Shown in pieces: positions 1 to 12,400 of a DNA stretch of 64,000 bases (within the stretch, counting starts at the first letter, position 1; each line of letters begins with the position of its first letter). The notes beneath the pieces are model-generated. The model ran no database searches. It had not been told where the DNA came from and worked only from the letters and a program-made list of their open reading frames with translations. This stretch comes from Argentina anserina. Taxonomy: Eukaryota > Streptophyta > Magnoliopsida > Rosales > Rosaceae. Where the stretch lies: assembly GCF_933775445.1 (NCBI RefSeq), contig NC_065878.1, positions 19,604,395 to 19,668,394 of the forward strand, given 5' to 3'. The translations under genes and the position numbers were made by a program.

Positions 1-391
1 AGCCCACCGCCCGTGGGTGACGTCAGGCACAGGCGAATTTTTTTTATGTTAGGCGCGTGCAACGCACGCGCCATTAAAAAAAACAACAAGCCAATGAATG
101 GCTGACACGTGTCTCACTGATTGGCAAACGGTCCAATTGATCTGGGCCTTCCATTTTGAATCAGAAATTTCGATCCAACGGCTAGAATTGATTGGCAACG
201 GCTACTATTTGATCATAACGGAAATAAACCAAAAAAATTGTAAAAAATCACCAAAATTTCAAAATTCTCCCAAAAAATTGCCTATAAATACTACTTCAAT
301 TTGTTATGAACTCACACCAATTTGTGCACAACAAATTTCACATCTTCCTCCATCTCCTCTCTCATTTCGTTTAGCATTTTTTTCCAAAACA

Positions 392-1696
392 ATGGGCATC
401 CACTGGCTTCCTTCCGAATATTTACAAATGTGCATTTCTTTTGTCCGTCATAGCATTGATGAATATGACGGTAACAAACAAAAGAGGGACAAATTGTGGG
501 AGACAATTCATGGCGATTATATGCAAAATTGGGTGCTAGCACCGGGTGAGAAACCTCCGAAGGAGCCGAGGACCCGAATCGCGCTCGCTTCTCACTACAA
601 CAAGTTCAAGCTACTCTTGCAAAAATGGGACGAATGTTTGGCGGCATCACGACAACGTATAGCTAGCGGCACTTCGCTAATGGACGAAGTAAGTACATTG
701 TTTTATCATATATTATAATTTTTATTTGATTATATGAATTAAATTATGTAATTTATATCTAATTTGTTTAAATATGTAGCATTGTTTACATATTTAATTA
801 TTTTAATATATCTAATTTTGTTTACATTATTTGTTTTATTTAATTTGTTTAAATATGTAGCATTGTTTACATTATTAGTTTTAATATATCTAATTTGTTA
901 CATTATTTGTTTTATTTAATTTGTTTAAATATGTAGCATTGTTTACATTATTTGTTTTAATATATCTAATTTGTTACATTATTTGTTTTATCTAATTTAT
1001 TTAAATTATGTAATTAAATAAGTACCTAATATAAGTTTTTTACATCAGGAACGACAAGCTCAATCATGTTACTATAATGCCAAGAAGAAAAAGTTTACAC
1101 ACTTTGAATGTTGGGAAGTGGTTAAAGATCATCCATCTTTCGTTGCGGTGCTATCTACTACTCCATCTCCATATGCAAGTAGTTACCACGGTACTCCTTC
1201 CGCAACTGCATCATCTCCAACCATCAATTTGGATGACGACCAATTGAATGAGACACCTCAAAGCAACACGGCAGCTCCATCGAGTCCACCTAGACCAATG
1301 GGAACCAAGGCAGCAAAGGAAGCTAGGCGCCAAACGAAACAAGGTAAGACTCCTATTGAGCAACGGGTGGAGGTTTTGCATACCATTGCAAGTGACCAAG
1401 CATCATGGCATACCAAGAGGCTAGCCCATAATGAAAGTGAGCTTAATTATTATGCGGAGTACATAGACATTCAAAAGCGGAAAGAAGCAAGGGCGGAAGA
1501 AGAGTTACGATTGAAGAAACAAGAGAATGACATAAGGATCATGACAATGGATTTGGAGGCTATGACCCCAATCTCGAAAAGATATTTTACGAAGAGGAAA
1601 CTAGCAATCCTTAATGAAGGAGAAGCTAGTCAAGATCAACTTACCGATGAAACATATTCAGATTGTTATCACTCAAATCGCGTGCTTTTTCCATAG
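392..1696 (+). CDS. Harbinger ORF1, NAM-associated/SANT-like DNA-binding protein
   Basis: Two exons are proposed, 392-688 and 1049-1696, joined in phase 0 (donor gaa|GTAAGT, acceptor catcag|GAA), giving 314 residues. The N-terminal part is a Myb/SANT-like trihelix-type module (SFVRHSIDEYD..., WETIHGDY). The middle has the NAM-associated pattern with FECWEVVKDHPSF. A Ser/Pro-rich linker and a charged C-terminal coiled-coil-like segment (about residues 225-290) follow. Host annotations often call such genes glutathione S-transferase T3-like, which is misleading. In this family ORF1 is the DNA-binding partner needed with the nuclease for transposition (family knowledge). The ATG at 392 is chosen because the open frame upstream of it shows no family similarity. 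Confidence 0.75.
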
Positions 1697-2029
1697 TAGT
1701 TATAGTATTGTACTAAGAATAAATCTGGGCTTGGCTCGTCATTTTATGTAATTTAAATTTTTCGAGAAATAAAATGCAATTTATTTATTAAGTTGAAATT
1801 GAAATACACATTAAATTAAAACACATACTGAAATTAAACACAAGCTTAATAATTAAACACAAACATCATGAAAACACACAATAAAACATATTTAAAGTAT
1901 TTCACCGGTTTCCACTCTCCAAATGTGTTTCACCAAGTCTTTCTGGAGCTCTCAATGGATGTAAGCGGATTCGAGATCGGCAACACGGTCGTGAAACCGT
2001 TGTATATTAGCTCCATCTCTACTGATTGG

Positions 2030-3256
2030 CTAAAAAAAAACTCGATTCCCTTGTGCATTCACCGGCCCATCATAAACCCGGAAAGCCCTCGATGGGTTGT
2101 GCAAGTCTTCTTCTTCTTCCTCATCATCATCCTCAGCATCCACATACTCTTCCTCAACAGTCATGTTATGCAATATAATGCAAGCTAACATGATGGTAGT
2201 CATTACCGATTTGTGGTGCAATGTACAACTATGACGTATAATTGTCCATCGAGATTGCAAAATGCCAAATGCCCTCTCCACATCTTTCCGGTATGCCTCT
2301 TGTTTCTTTGCGAAGGGCTTATCTTGCGGCGTCTGGGGATTGGAAATTGTTTTGACAAATGTAGAGTACCTTGAATATATTCCGTCAGCCAGATAATAAG
2401 CTGTGCTGTACCTCTGTCCGTGGACTTCGTAGACGACAGTTGGGCCTCTTCCGGCAAGGATCTCTAAGAACACATTCGATAGGTGAAGCACATTAATGTC
2501 ATTTTTAGCTCCAGGACAGCCAAAAAAATTGTGCCATATCCACGTATCATACGAGGCCACTGCCTCTAGGATAATCGTTGGGCGACCCTTTCGGCCCGAG
2601 TATGCCCCTTGATAAGCGGTTGGGCAGTTCTTCCACTCCCAATGCATGCAGTCGATGCTTCCAATCATACCTGGAAAACCTCGGCGTTCGGCTTTAGCTA
2701 GTAGTCGCGTGAGGTCTGCCGGTGTTGGACTGCGGAGGTATCTTGGACCATAGAGATGAACCACTTGGCTGCAAAACTCCTTCATACATTCCAGGGTAGT
2801 CGATTTCCCCATCCTTGTAATTTCAGTACACTGATCTGCGGCTGACCCGTACGCTAGCATTCGTAGAGCCCCGGTCATCTTTTGTTGGGGAAGTAGCCCT
2901 AGCAAACCAGTGGCGTTTTGTCTTTGATGCCAAGACATGTCGTGGTTGCAGAGGTCCGTCATGATAATGTTGAATCGGTCTCTGCTCTTCCTGTACCTCC
3001 GACGAAAGTCTTGAGCGTCGAAAATTGGACGTTCGATGAAGTAATCTTCCATGAGATTGTGTCCCCTAGATAGCCTCTGACGTGGCTTATTCGGTTTTTT
3101 ACCGCGACGTGAACCGCTTGGTCGTGTTGATTCATCATCGTGTTGTGCTTCCGCCATGACTACCTGATTCACGAATGATTGCTCCATATCGTCATCCTCT
3201 TCTTGCTGACGTTGTCTCCGCCTGAAAAAATTGTGGAAGCTGAAAGGATTCATCAT
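2030..3256 (-). CDS. PIF/Harbinger transposase (HARBI1/ALP1-like DDE nuclease)
   Basis: A single open frame of 408 residues starts at the ATG at 3256. The N-terminus is basic and Gln/Asp-rich. The helix-turn-helix-like middle is followed by the DDE_Tnp_4 nuclease fold. The catalytic triad is visible: D202 in GSIDCMHW, D253 in GCPGAKNDINVL, and E327 in DVERAFGILQSRW. The tail is very acidic. No stop or frameshift is seen, so the enzyme could be functional. It is convergent with ORF1 and ends about 330 bp from it. A domesticated ALP1-type gene is the alternative, but the adjacent ORF1 and the terminus at 3751 favour a real transposon. Confidence 0.9.
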   Translation of the reverse strand: MMNPFSFHNFFRRRQRQQEEDDDMEQSFVNQVVMAEAQHDDESTRPSGSRRGKKPNKPRQRLSRGHNLMEDYFIERPIFDAQDFRRRYRKSRDRFNIIMTDLCNHDMSWHQRQNATGLLGLLPQQKMTGALRMLAYGSAADQCTEITRMGKSTTLECMKEFCSQVVHLYGPRYLRSPTPADLTRLLAKAERRGFPGMIGSIDCMHWEWKNCPTAYQGAYSGRKGRPTIILEAVASYDTWIWHNFFGCPGAKNDINVLHLSNVFLEILAGRGPTVVYEVHGQRYSTAYYLADGIYSRYSTFVKTISNPQTPQDKPFAKKQEAYRKDVERAFGILQSRWTIIRHSCTLHHKSVMTTIMLACIILHNMTVEEEYVDAEDDDEEEEEDLHNPSRAFRVYDGPVNAQGNRVFF

Positions 3257-3342
3257 AGTGATGAACAAGGAAATGTTGCTAAGTGTTTAGATTGAAGGAT
3301 GAGTTATAATGAGTGATATTAGACGTTTTTATAGCAAATTGG

Positions 3343-3550
3343 TCGAAAATCTTATCAGAAATTTGGTCCAATTATTTTGCCGACAGTGACACGTGTCAAT
3401 TCTCTACTAGTCGAAAATCTTATCGGGAATCTGCTCCAATTATTTTAGCGACAATGACATGTGGCAGTGACACCTGTCAATTATCTATTAGTCGAAAATC
3501 TTATCGGAAATTTTAGATAATATCGAGTCGATAATGACACGTGGCACATT
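3343..3550. repeat. Subterminal direct repeats of the Harbinger element
   Basis: A unit beginning TCGAAAATCTTATC occurs at 3343, 3411 and 3492. Each copy is followed by an AATTATTTTGCCGACA-like stretch or a short variant, and by tgacacgtgtca-type palindromes. The same TGACACGTGT word occurs at 103-112 near the left side. Such subterminal repeats are usual transposase-binding regions; the function is inferred. Confidence 0.6.
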
Positions 3551-3737
3551 ATTATTGGTTGTAAATATATCTGGTAAAAAAATTAATTATTTCACAATAA
3601 GACAAAATTAAATTGCTCAAGCAAATTGTAAATGTGTGTGTGAAAAAATCGATTTGCTTGAGTAAAATATGAAATCGATTTGTTTGAAGCAAAATTTGCT
3701 TCTGGCCCTACCATTTGCTTGAGCAAATGCAATTTAT

Positions 3738-3754
3738 GGGTGTGGATACTCTTA
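3738..3754. other. Harbinger right terminus plus TTA target duplication
   Basis: The sequence gggtgtggatactc (3738-3751) is the outer end of the element and TTA (3752-3754) is the target. The uninterrupted paralogous site in the UGT gene at 17776-19447 reads gaTTAgaagactaatg at 19277-19292, so the junction matches an insertion exactly at TTA. Confidence 0.8.
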
Positions 3755-3918
3755 GAAGACTAATGATAGAGAAAGGAGAAGAGATAAGAAATAGGGTATC
3801 AAAACTAAAGGATATGGCAAATCATTCCCTGAAACAAGATGGCTCTTCACACAAATCTTTGGATGGCTTGGTTAATCATATCTCATCACTATTATTTACA
3901 AAACTTAGAAGTCAGTGA
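3752..3918 (+). pseudogene. UGT76 3' stub cut off by the Harbinger insertion
   Basis: From 3755 the frame reads RRLMIEKGEEIRNRVSKLKD and ends near LDGLVNHISSLLFTKLRSQ with a stop at 3916-3918. This is the C-terminal tail of the UGT76 genes that follow (compare 6310-6463 and 19280-19447). The rest of this gene must lie upstream, beyond the 3.7 kb transposon and outside the window. Nothing in the stub itself looks decayed, which suggests the disruption is recent. An ORF call beginning at 3715 is an artefact of reading through the transposon end. Confidence 0.85.
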
Positions 3919-4736
3919 TTGGTCAAAATGTGTATGTAGGCAACATCTATGAAATAACACGTTATGTTTTGTGCATCTAAATTATCCCCTGGCAGCTGCA
4001 AATTAGGATGTACATATCTATCCAGCCTAGAACATGAACACATTATAAGATTAAATTACTTGAAAATAAATCACTTTAAACATTTGAAATTGTTGGTCCA
4101 AATAGTTTAAATCTTTATAAGGTAAACGGGCATTTTCCGTTTTCAATCCTAGAGATCAAGATACTTAATTCAGTAAATAGTACCAAAATAACTAAAGCCC
4201 CAACTCTCAAGAAACAAAAACTTGCACCTAAAAAATAAAGGCCTCAACACCAAAATACACATACCTTTTCATTCCAGATAACCACCATTATTAACGGAGC
4301 TAACTAGGGAAGTTTCCATCACCATGTCCAGACCGAGACGCTTGTCTCCATAACTATCACCGACAGCAGATATAGCTCTCTCACTGTTCATTGTCACAAT
4401 AAAGAAAGCTCAATTTTTATTATAGCTTTAGCAAGATTAGCAAACTAAATGATGATTCGATGTAAACAACTAAACTTCACGTACTTTTGTAGTCTAATGA
4501 ATACTTGTATATACTACATTCCCGCTTTCTTTATATAACATGCATGACTGCAAAACTGATGGCTCTGATGGACCATTATACGGTTGCTTTGCATTAAATG
4601 CATAATAACAATTTTGGTCCAAATTAATAACTATGCTTATGATATCATCATATATAGGCTACGGGGATAGTGAGATTCAAGGAAATCAAAGACACCTAAA
4701 GCCTCAAGCCAGTCCAAACGTTCCCCTGAAGTTGTA
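3919..4736. other. Intergenic spacer between UGT copies
   Basis: AT-rich spacer with no coding signal. A TATA-like stretch (tttatataaca, about 4531-4541) lies roughly 200 bp before the next UGT start and may be its promoter. Confidence 0.4.
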
Positions 4737-6463
4737 ATGGAGCAAAGGAAAGGCCGGAGATTAATACTCTTCCCACTTCCCTTGCAAGGCCATATGAACC
4801 CCATGCTTGAGCTGGCCAACATTCTATACTTCAAAGGCTTCTCCATAACCATTATTCACACCAACTTCAAGTGTCTAAACCCTTCATCCCATCCTCACAT
4901 CACCTTCCACTTGATTTCAGCTAACTTATCTGAGAGCGAGGCTGCTGAAAAGGATCTCCTCCTCCTCCTTTCTCATCTCAATAAAAAGTGTTGCGAACCT
5001 TTCAGGAAATGCTTGGCTACCTTGGTATCAGATGTCTCAAAAGAGCCTGTTGTTTGCTTGATCACTGACCCTGTATATGATTTCACTCAATCTGTTGCAG
5101 AGAGCTTCAAGATCCCAAGGATTCTATTAAGGACCGGTAGTGCCTCTTTCACTGCTATCATATCTGCATTTCCAGTCTTGCAAGAAAAGGGTTACATTCC
5201 TAAACAAGGTACAGTTAGTTCCTTTTCTAATAGACAAATGCAAATCTAAAATTTACACTTTATTGTATGTGAGATTAATCACCATCCAGAAAACTCCATT
5301 TTGGTTCTATGATATCATGGACTTATGATGAACAAGCCAAGATCGTAGAGTTCCTCTCCACACTTTCTTCTCACTAAATCTGGACGCCAAAATAACTAAT
5401 TCATGAGCTACACTAGTAACAATATCATATTAGCTTGCATTTGAGTTGTTTCTCTCTTCATCACATGAGCTACGAGCATACATATCGTTGCAGCTAAAGC
5501 TTGTCTATATGGTATTTAGTATGCAGCATGTTTGATAGCAGTTATATCTGCATAACTTCTATTTGGACATCAGATTCTCGACTGGAAGAGCTGGTGACAG
5601 AGTTTTCACCTCTCAGAGTTAAAGATCTTCCCATGATCAACAGTTCTGACCCAGAGAGATTTCTTAAACTAATAAGCAACCTGACGTCAGAAACTAAGGC
5701 ATCTCAAGGGTTTATTGTCAATACTTTTGAAGACCTTGAGCAACACGCACTGGCAACACTCCGCAAGGAATTTCACATTCCAGTTTTCCCTATAGGTCCA
5801 TTTCATAAGCGTGTCCCAGCAACTACTTCTGCAAGTACCCTATCGTCACAAGACTGGAGCTGCATATCATGGCTAAACACTCAAGCAGTCAAATCTGTTA
5901 TCTATGTTAGTTTCGGGAGCATTGCCACATTAGACGAAGCTCTGTTTTTGGAGATAGCCTGGGGACTAGCCAACAGCAAGCAACCCTTCTTGTGGGTTGT
6001 TCGACCTGGATCAGTCCATGGGTCAAATTGGCTTGAACTATTACCTCATGGGTATCTAGAGTCGTTGGATGGTGGGGGGCACATTATTAAATGGGCTCCT
6101 CAAAAAGAAGTGTTGGCTCATCAAGCAGTTGGTGTGTTTTGGACTCATAATGGCTGGAATTCTACATTGGAGAGTATCTGTGAGGGGATCCCTATGATTT
6201 GTATGCCATGTTCTGCTGATCAAATGCTGAATGCAAGATATGTAAGTGATGTTTGGGAAATTGGGTTGCAGTTAGATAATGGAATTGAGAGAGGCGAAAT
6301 TGTTAGAGCAATCAAAATACTAATGATGGAGAAAAAAGGGGAACAGATGAGAAATAGGTTGTCAAAGCTAAAGGATAAGGCAAATCTTTGCCTCAGACAA
6401 GACATCTCTTCCTACCAATCTTTGAAAGACTTGGTTAACCACATTTTATCATTAGAAATTTAG
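4737..6463 (+). CDS. UDP-glycosyltransferase, UGT76 family, intact
   Basis: Two exons, 4737-5208 and 5574-6463 (donor acaag|GTACAG, acceptor catcag|ATTCTC, phase 1), give 453 residues, normal for the family. Family-1 UGTs transfer sugar from UDP-sugars to small acceptors in the cytosol. Visible features are GRRLILFPLPLQGH with the catalytic His19, the partner Asp111 in CLITDPVYD, and a complete 44-residue PSPG box at about residues 331-374 (starting WAPQKEV, with HNGWNS and ending ADQ). The final Gln usually goes with UDP-glucose use. The acceptor substrate cannot be told from sequence; UGT76 members act on cytokinins, terpenoids, flavonoids, nicotinate or N-hydroxypipecolate. It is the only clearly intact member of this array. 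Confidence 0.92.
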
Positions 6464-7042
6464 AATCAATGCTTATAAGAACTTGATTGAAAGTCAGTGA
6501 TTGTTTAAAAATCTGTATGCAGGATATCATTTAAAATAAAATTTTGCTGATCAATCCTCTTATGTACTACTTCAACCGTTATATACTCCACATAATTACA
6601 GTTTTTTTTTAAAGTTAAGAATAAACGTGAAGTATGTATTTTAAGCAATAACAGCTTCATTGTTACGGAATTAATCGACACAAGTAGTATAAAAGAATAC
6701 AATCAGAAAGCACTAACAAGCCTGCTAACTATATAATTTGGCGTTTGGTGCTGTGTTTTGTGCGACTTGTCTGTATCTCATGTTTTAATCATGCTGCAAA
6801 TTAAGGGTCTACATCTAACTAACAAGCGGTACATATTTTATTTTATAAAAGAAGTAACATGTAAAAATTCTAACATAGAATATGTTATATAGCCTTTCAT
6901 CGTGATGTATATAAATTCCTAGGTTAGATGGTTACTGTAGACATGTAAAGAAAGCAACAATACTGAAGCAATTAGACTCCAGGAATGGGGAGAAAAGGAG
7001 ACTCAAACCAGAGCCACGCAGATACAGATCGCTCTATGTTTA
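6464..7042. other. Intergenic spacer between UGT copies
   Basis: AT-rich, with no coding signal seen. It presumably holds the 3' UTR of the previous gene and the former promoter of the next copy. Confidence 0.35.
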
Positions 7043-8825
7043 ATGGAGCAAATTAGGAAAGGCCGGAGGTTGATACTCTTCCCATTACCCTTTCAAGGCC
7101 ATATAAAGATTAAAAACCCTATGCTTGAGCTAGCTAATGTTCTACACTTCAGAGGCTTCTCCATAACCATCATCCACACCAACTTCAACTCTTTCAACCC
7201 TTCAACCCACCCTCACTTCACCGTCCACTTGATCCCTGATGGCTTCTCTGAAACTGAGTTCTCCACAAACGATCCCAGCCTTCTTATTTCTCGTCTAAAT
7301 GAACACTGTTGTGATCCTTTCCGGAACTGCCTGGCTAAATTGTTATCTGATGATGGTTCAGAGGAGCCTGTTGCCTGCTTAATCACTGACCCTCTCTTTT
7401 ACTTCACTCAATCTGTGGGAAAAGGGTTACCTCCCAAAACAAGGTTAGTTTCTCTGAAAACACTTGGTTGCCTGCTAATTCCTAAGGTTTATATGCCTTA
7501 AAGCCAATAAAATCTACATGACTGAATGTAGGTATTTACTATTTAATTGGCTCACATTTTTCAATAGTATATACTCAAACTTAGAGCGCTATCTTTTTAC
7601 TGTCTTGTAGAATCTCAACTAGAAGAGCCAGTAGTAGAGCTACCACCACTCAAGGTCAAAGACCTTCCAGTGATTAACTCTTGTGAGTCACAGGGATATT
7701 ATCAACTACTGACCGAAATGTTAAATGAAATCAAGACCGCAAATGGAGTTATTTACAATACTTTTAAAGATCTTGAAGAACAGGCACTGGCTACAATCCA
7801 ACAAGAATTTCCCATCCCAGTTTTCCCAATAGGCCCATTTCACAAATGGTTCCCAACCTCTTATTCAAGTAGTTTATTATTGGAGGATGAAAGTTGCATT
7901 TCATGGCTAAATACTCGACCACCAAAATCAGTTTTCTATGTTAGCTTTGGGAGCAATGCTACAGTGAATGAAGCTCAATTTTTGGAAATAGCTTGGGGAC
8001 TAGCCAACACCAATCAACCCTTCTTGTGGGTGATTCGACCTGGATTAATCCAAGGCTCTGAATGGCTAGAAAAATTACCTCAAGGATACCTGGAGACGTT
8101 AAATGATAAGGGTCACATTGTGAAATGGGCACCACAGAAAAAAGGTGCTGGCTCATCCAGCTGTGGGACTATTTTGGACTCATAATGGATGGAAGTCCAC
8201 ATTAGAGAGTATTTTCTAGGGGGTGCCTATTATATGTATGCCACATTTCTCAGATCAAATGGTAAATGCAAGATGTGTTAAGTGCTATTTGGACAGTAGG
8301 GCTGCAGTTGGAGAAGGGGAGCAAGAGAGGTGAAATCGAAAAAACAATTCGAAAACTTATGGCAGAGAAAGAAGGGGAAGTGATCGGAAAAAATATGTCA
8401 ACGCTTAAGGAGAAAACAAACCTTTCACTCAGTTGAGTGTCGTCGGATTTATTTTCTGGCGGCAAGATAGTGAGAAAGATGTGTTATTAGCAATTATTCT
8501 TCGCAGTAGTCGAGTTATCTTTCCGGTATGTCACCGCTATTTTAAAGCAAATACAGTAGCCGGTAGTGCACTCTTTACTAATTGGTGACTAGTTGAGTAC
8601 ATGTTTGTAGAGATGTCTGATATTATTTCAAGTCTTTGTAATTAGAGGTTTAGGCTTAATGTCCCTCTTGTATTCGTCAGTTTCATTAATCAAGATTCGA
8701 GGGTAGCCTCACAAGCCCTCTTTACAAAAAAAAAAAAAAAAACCTTACACAGTTACACTCGTAGAAGGTGGCTCTTCATACCAATCCTTGGATGGCTTGG
8801 TTAACCACATTTTATCATTATAAAG
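7043..8825 (+). pseudogene. UGT76-family pseudogene with several lesions
   Basis: Exon 1 (7043-7443) starts normally with GRRLILFPLPFQGH but has an extra KIK after GHI. It lacks about 30 residues after DPLFYFTQSV, and the frame is shifted at the splice junction. Exon 2 starts at 7611 (gtcttgtag|AATCTC). It is readable to the PSPG box, where the run at about 8139-8146 shifts the frame (WAPQKK). A stop follows in the segment that should read SICEG (ttttctag near 8218). A LINE tail (8432-8742) then splits the C-terminus, and the last 80 bp (8745-8825: GGSSYQSLDGLVNHILSL) continue after the poly-A. The gene is dead several times over. Confidence 0.9.
8432..8742 (+). mobile_element. 5'-truncated LINE tail with poly-A, inserted in UGT pseudogene
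   Basis: About 310 bp interrupt the UGT C-terminal exon and end in 17 A's (8726-8742). An imperfect target duplication is visible: cctttcactcag before and ccttacacag after. The same sequence occurs inverted at 48739-49075, also with an A-run at its end. In that copy the reading resembles the end of a LINE RNase H domain (PPSGRVKLSVVVF..., CHHYFKEK). The poly-A end and 5' truncation are typical of LINE insertion. Confidence 0.75.
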
Positions 8826-9152
8826 TCACTGTTTGATCAAAAGTACCATATTTCTATCATTATAGAAGTCACTATTATCAAATGTGCCACAATTTTATCA
8901 ATATAAAGTTTCTGATTGATCAAAATGTGTCTGGACTATGTAGCAGATCACCTTGTCAAACAGGAAAAAAAACAGAGAAAAGAATAATATATCAAACTAA
9001 GGCTATATCTACTCAAGTATATATTTGTAATTATACCAAATTTATACCTAAAGCTCATTGTTCTAAACTTCAAATTAAGGTCCAACAGTGTACTCTCGTC
9101 AGCTTATTAAGAGGAACCAGCACATGAGTGACAAGTGGGACGTAATGTTATC
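8826..9152. other. Spacer after UGT pseudogene, up to the copia insertion
   Basis: Short AT-rich segment with degraded echoes of the UGT tail (tatcattatagaagtcac, repeated loosely at 8813-8915). It ends in the copia target TTATC (9148-9152). No gene is seen. Confidence 0.4.
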
Positions 9153-9475
9153 TATTGAAATATGAAGAGAGCTAAGAACAAGGGTTAAATGTTTCTGTAT
9201 ATTTCTTGAACACTTCAACAAAGAGAATACAAGAATAAATAGAACATCAAGAACTAGATAAAGACTGCTAAGTTAAAACGAGATTAAGGATCTAGCAGGT
9301 AAAACCTAAGGAGATATACATTGGGAAGCTAAATGTTGTAAGGTCACTAATCAGCCGATTTAAGTAGAAAAAGGACTGAGATTGCAGCTGGCTTGCTCTG
9401 CAAGCAACAACTGCTGCACTTGCTGCTGATCAGACAATGCAGCATTAATGGTTGAAACAACAGCACTTCTCTTCA
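9153..9475 (-). repeat. 3' LTR of the copia element
   Basis: 323 bp, reading TGAAGAGAAG...TTTCAATA on the - strand. It is nearly identical to the copy at 13863-14185. Confidence 0.93.
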
Positions 9476-9483
9476 CTCCCCTT
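9476..9483 (-). other. Polypurine tract of the copia element
   Basis: AAGGGGAG on the - strand lies directly before the 3' LTR, the position where plus-strand DNA synthesis is primed. Confidence 0.7.
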
Positions 9484-12400
9484 CAAGCTGGATCGAGGGC
9501 AGCTCTCGAGCCAAGCTTGGACAATAAACATTCAAACTGTGCCGAGGGAAGGATCTTGGTAAAAATATCGGCAAGTTGATCACACGATTTAACATACGCT
9601 GTTGACAAAGTCTTTGATTGCACCTGATCTCGCACAAAATGGCAATCCACTTCTATGTGTTTTGTGCGTTCATGAAACACAGAATTGGCAGCAATATGCA
9701 TAGCGGCTTGATTATCACAATACAAGGTGATAGGTTCAGCACAAGAGATTTGCAAATCTATGAGCAAGGTCTTGAGCCAAATCAGTTCACATGCTGTTGA
9801 GGCCATGGCTCTATACTCCGCTTCTGCACTGGACCGTGCGACCACTGATTGTTTTTTACTCTTCCATGTAACAATGTTTCCTCCAACAAAGGTGCAATAG
9901 CCAGTGGTAGACTTTCGATCTAGTGAGTTACCTGCCCAATCCGAGTCTGTGTAACCTTCAAGTTTAAAGTGATCATGTTTTTTCATGAAAATTCCTCTAG
10001 TGACTGAGCCTTTAAGATATCGCAAAATACGTTTAACAAGCTTGAAATGGTAATGAGTGGAGCATGCATGAATTGACTTACAAGACTCACAGCGTAAGTG
10101 ATATTCGGACGAGTGATGGTAAGATAGATGAGCTTTCCCACCAATCTTTGATAAGAGGATAAATCTGTGAGAAGTTCACTAGCTTCTTCCATCTTGATGA
10201 GCAAAGGAAGAGGAGTATGTGCAAGCTTGCTATCAACCATATCAACCTCTGCCAAAAGATCAAGAATATACTTTCTTTGGTTCAAAAATAGACCGGATGT
10301 AGATTGATCCATTTCTATCCCAAGAAAATACTTCAATGCTCCAAGATCTTTGATGGAGAATGTAGCATGCAAAGTTTGTTTGAGAGCTTGAATCTCTTCT
10401 GCATTGTCACCAGTGAGGATGAGATCGTCCACATACACCAAAACAATTAGTCTCCCAGCGCGACCATTTCGAATGAACATGGAAGAGTCTGCAACATTTC
10501 TCTTGAAACCACAAGTAGAAAGAACTGAGCTAAGTTTAGAATACCAAGCTCTAGGAGATTGCTTTAATCCAGAGATTGCCTTATGAAGCTTGCATACCAC
10601 TCCAGGATTTGATGCTTGAGGATGACCTGGAGGCAATTTCATATAGACATCTTCTTCTAGTTCACCATGTAAGAACGCATTTTTCACGTCCATTTGAGAC
10701 AATGACCAGCCACAATTAACTGCAACAGATAAGAGAACACGCACTGTATTCATCTTTGCCTCTGGAGCAAAGGTTTCTTTATAATCCACTCCAAATGTTT
10801 GAGTGAATCCCCGCGCAACTAACCGTGCTTTACACCTCTCCACAGTGCTATCAGAGTGAAATTTAACTTTGTACACCCATCTTGCACCTACAACTTTATG
10901 ACCTTTAGGTAGATTAACAATACTCCATGTCTTATTGTCATCTAAGGCCTTAAGCTCATCATGCATGGCTTGTCTCCAAACCGGAGAGGAGTTAGCCTCT
11001 TCAAAGGACTTTGGCTCAACAACATCATGCAATTTGATTAAAAAGGAATAATGAGAAGCTGTTACCTTATCTGGATACACAACATTACCAATTGCATGTC
11101 GAGGCTTGTAAGTTTCGAACCCTTGTAACCTAGTATTCAGTTTCCTAGTCCGACTAGGATACCTTTTAGTTTGTGGATTTGGAACTGTAACTGATTCATT
11201 TTCAGTTGGAGCTTCTGCTTCACCTTGAATGTCACCTTCTTCTTCAGCCTCCTCGTGATCTTCATTCCCATGATCTTGAGTTTCAACTCTGGTCTCAGAA
11301 ACAAAAGTGTCACCCGGGTTTGTGGAGCCATTTTCTGAACCCTCAGTGGCAATGATGAGAGTTGGTCTCAGCTGCTCAAATAACTCCCCCTCAATATCAT
11401 TCTCGGATTCTTGATAGAAATAGTTTCCTTCATCAAAACGAACATCTCTAGAAACAATCAATTTTCTAGATGTAGAATCATAGCATTTGTAACCCTTTTT
11501 AGAAGATGAATAACCAAGAAAGACACATCTAATGGCTCTAGCATCAAGTTTATCTCGATTGTGAGATTGCACATGAACATAGCACACACAACCAAATAAT
11601 AAGATGATCAATGTTGATTTTTCTTCCTTTAAGTACCTCAAATGGGGAGTTGTAGTCCAATACTCTACTGGGGAGTCGGTTTATGATGTATGCAGCTGTT
11701 TGAATGGCTTGAGACCAAAAACGTTTAGGCACGTTTGCTTGAAGCATGATTGCTCTTGTTTTCTCCAACAGATCACGGTTCTTTCGTTCAGCAACTCCAT
11801 TTTGTTGTGGAGTTCCTACACAAGTTGTCTGATGAAAGATGCCTTGATCATTAAGATAATTAGTCATAGTCTTAGATGTATATTCAGTGCCATTATCCGA
11901 TCTCAGGATGCATATGTTAGATGAGAAATGATTTTTCACTAAGTTATTGAAATTTGTAAAGCTGGTTGCAACTTCATTCTTAGCTTTAAGAAGGTACACA
12001 AAGGTGGTTCTTGAATAATCATCAATGAAGGTAACATAATACTTAAAACCATCAAAAGAAGTTGTTCTTGCAGGACCCCATACATCTGAGTGAATAAATT
12101 CAAAAACTCTAGTAGCTCTAGAACCTATAGATGGGAAGGGCAACCTAGTAGCTTTGGATCTGTGACATGTCTCACAATGATCCAGATCATTACACAAAAA
12201 TGGAAATAAAGATGACAACACTTGAGATGAAGGATGAGCAAGACGTCTGTGCCATAAGAGCTGACTAGGTGAAGATGATTTTGCATGGAGACTTTTGGAA
12301 ATAGAAGACAGGATAGAGATGTAATATAGACCATTTAGGAAGAAACCTTCACCAATCTTCCTTCCTATCTGACGATCCTGAAAGTTCACACTTTGAGTTG

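Larger units (their letters stand above)
1..3751. mobile_element. PIF/Harbinger DNA transposon, left end outside window
   Basis: The element carries the two divergent genes typical of plant PIF/Harbinger transposons: a NAM-associated/SANT-like ORF1 on + and a DDE nuclease on -. Its right terminus is seen at 3738-3751, whose reverse complement GAGTATCCACACCC resembles known plant Harbinger termini. TTA follows at 3752-3754, the expected 3-bp target. The left inverted repeat must lie before base 1. Both reading frames are open, so the copy may be recent and possibly autonomous; activity is inference. The insertion lies inside the last exon of a UGT76 gene. Confidence 0.85.

Noticed and set aside
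98..391. Open frame extending Harbinger ORF1 by 98 codons upstream
   Set aside because: The extension has no family similarity and covers promoter-like sequence; the protein family starts near MGIHW at 392.
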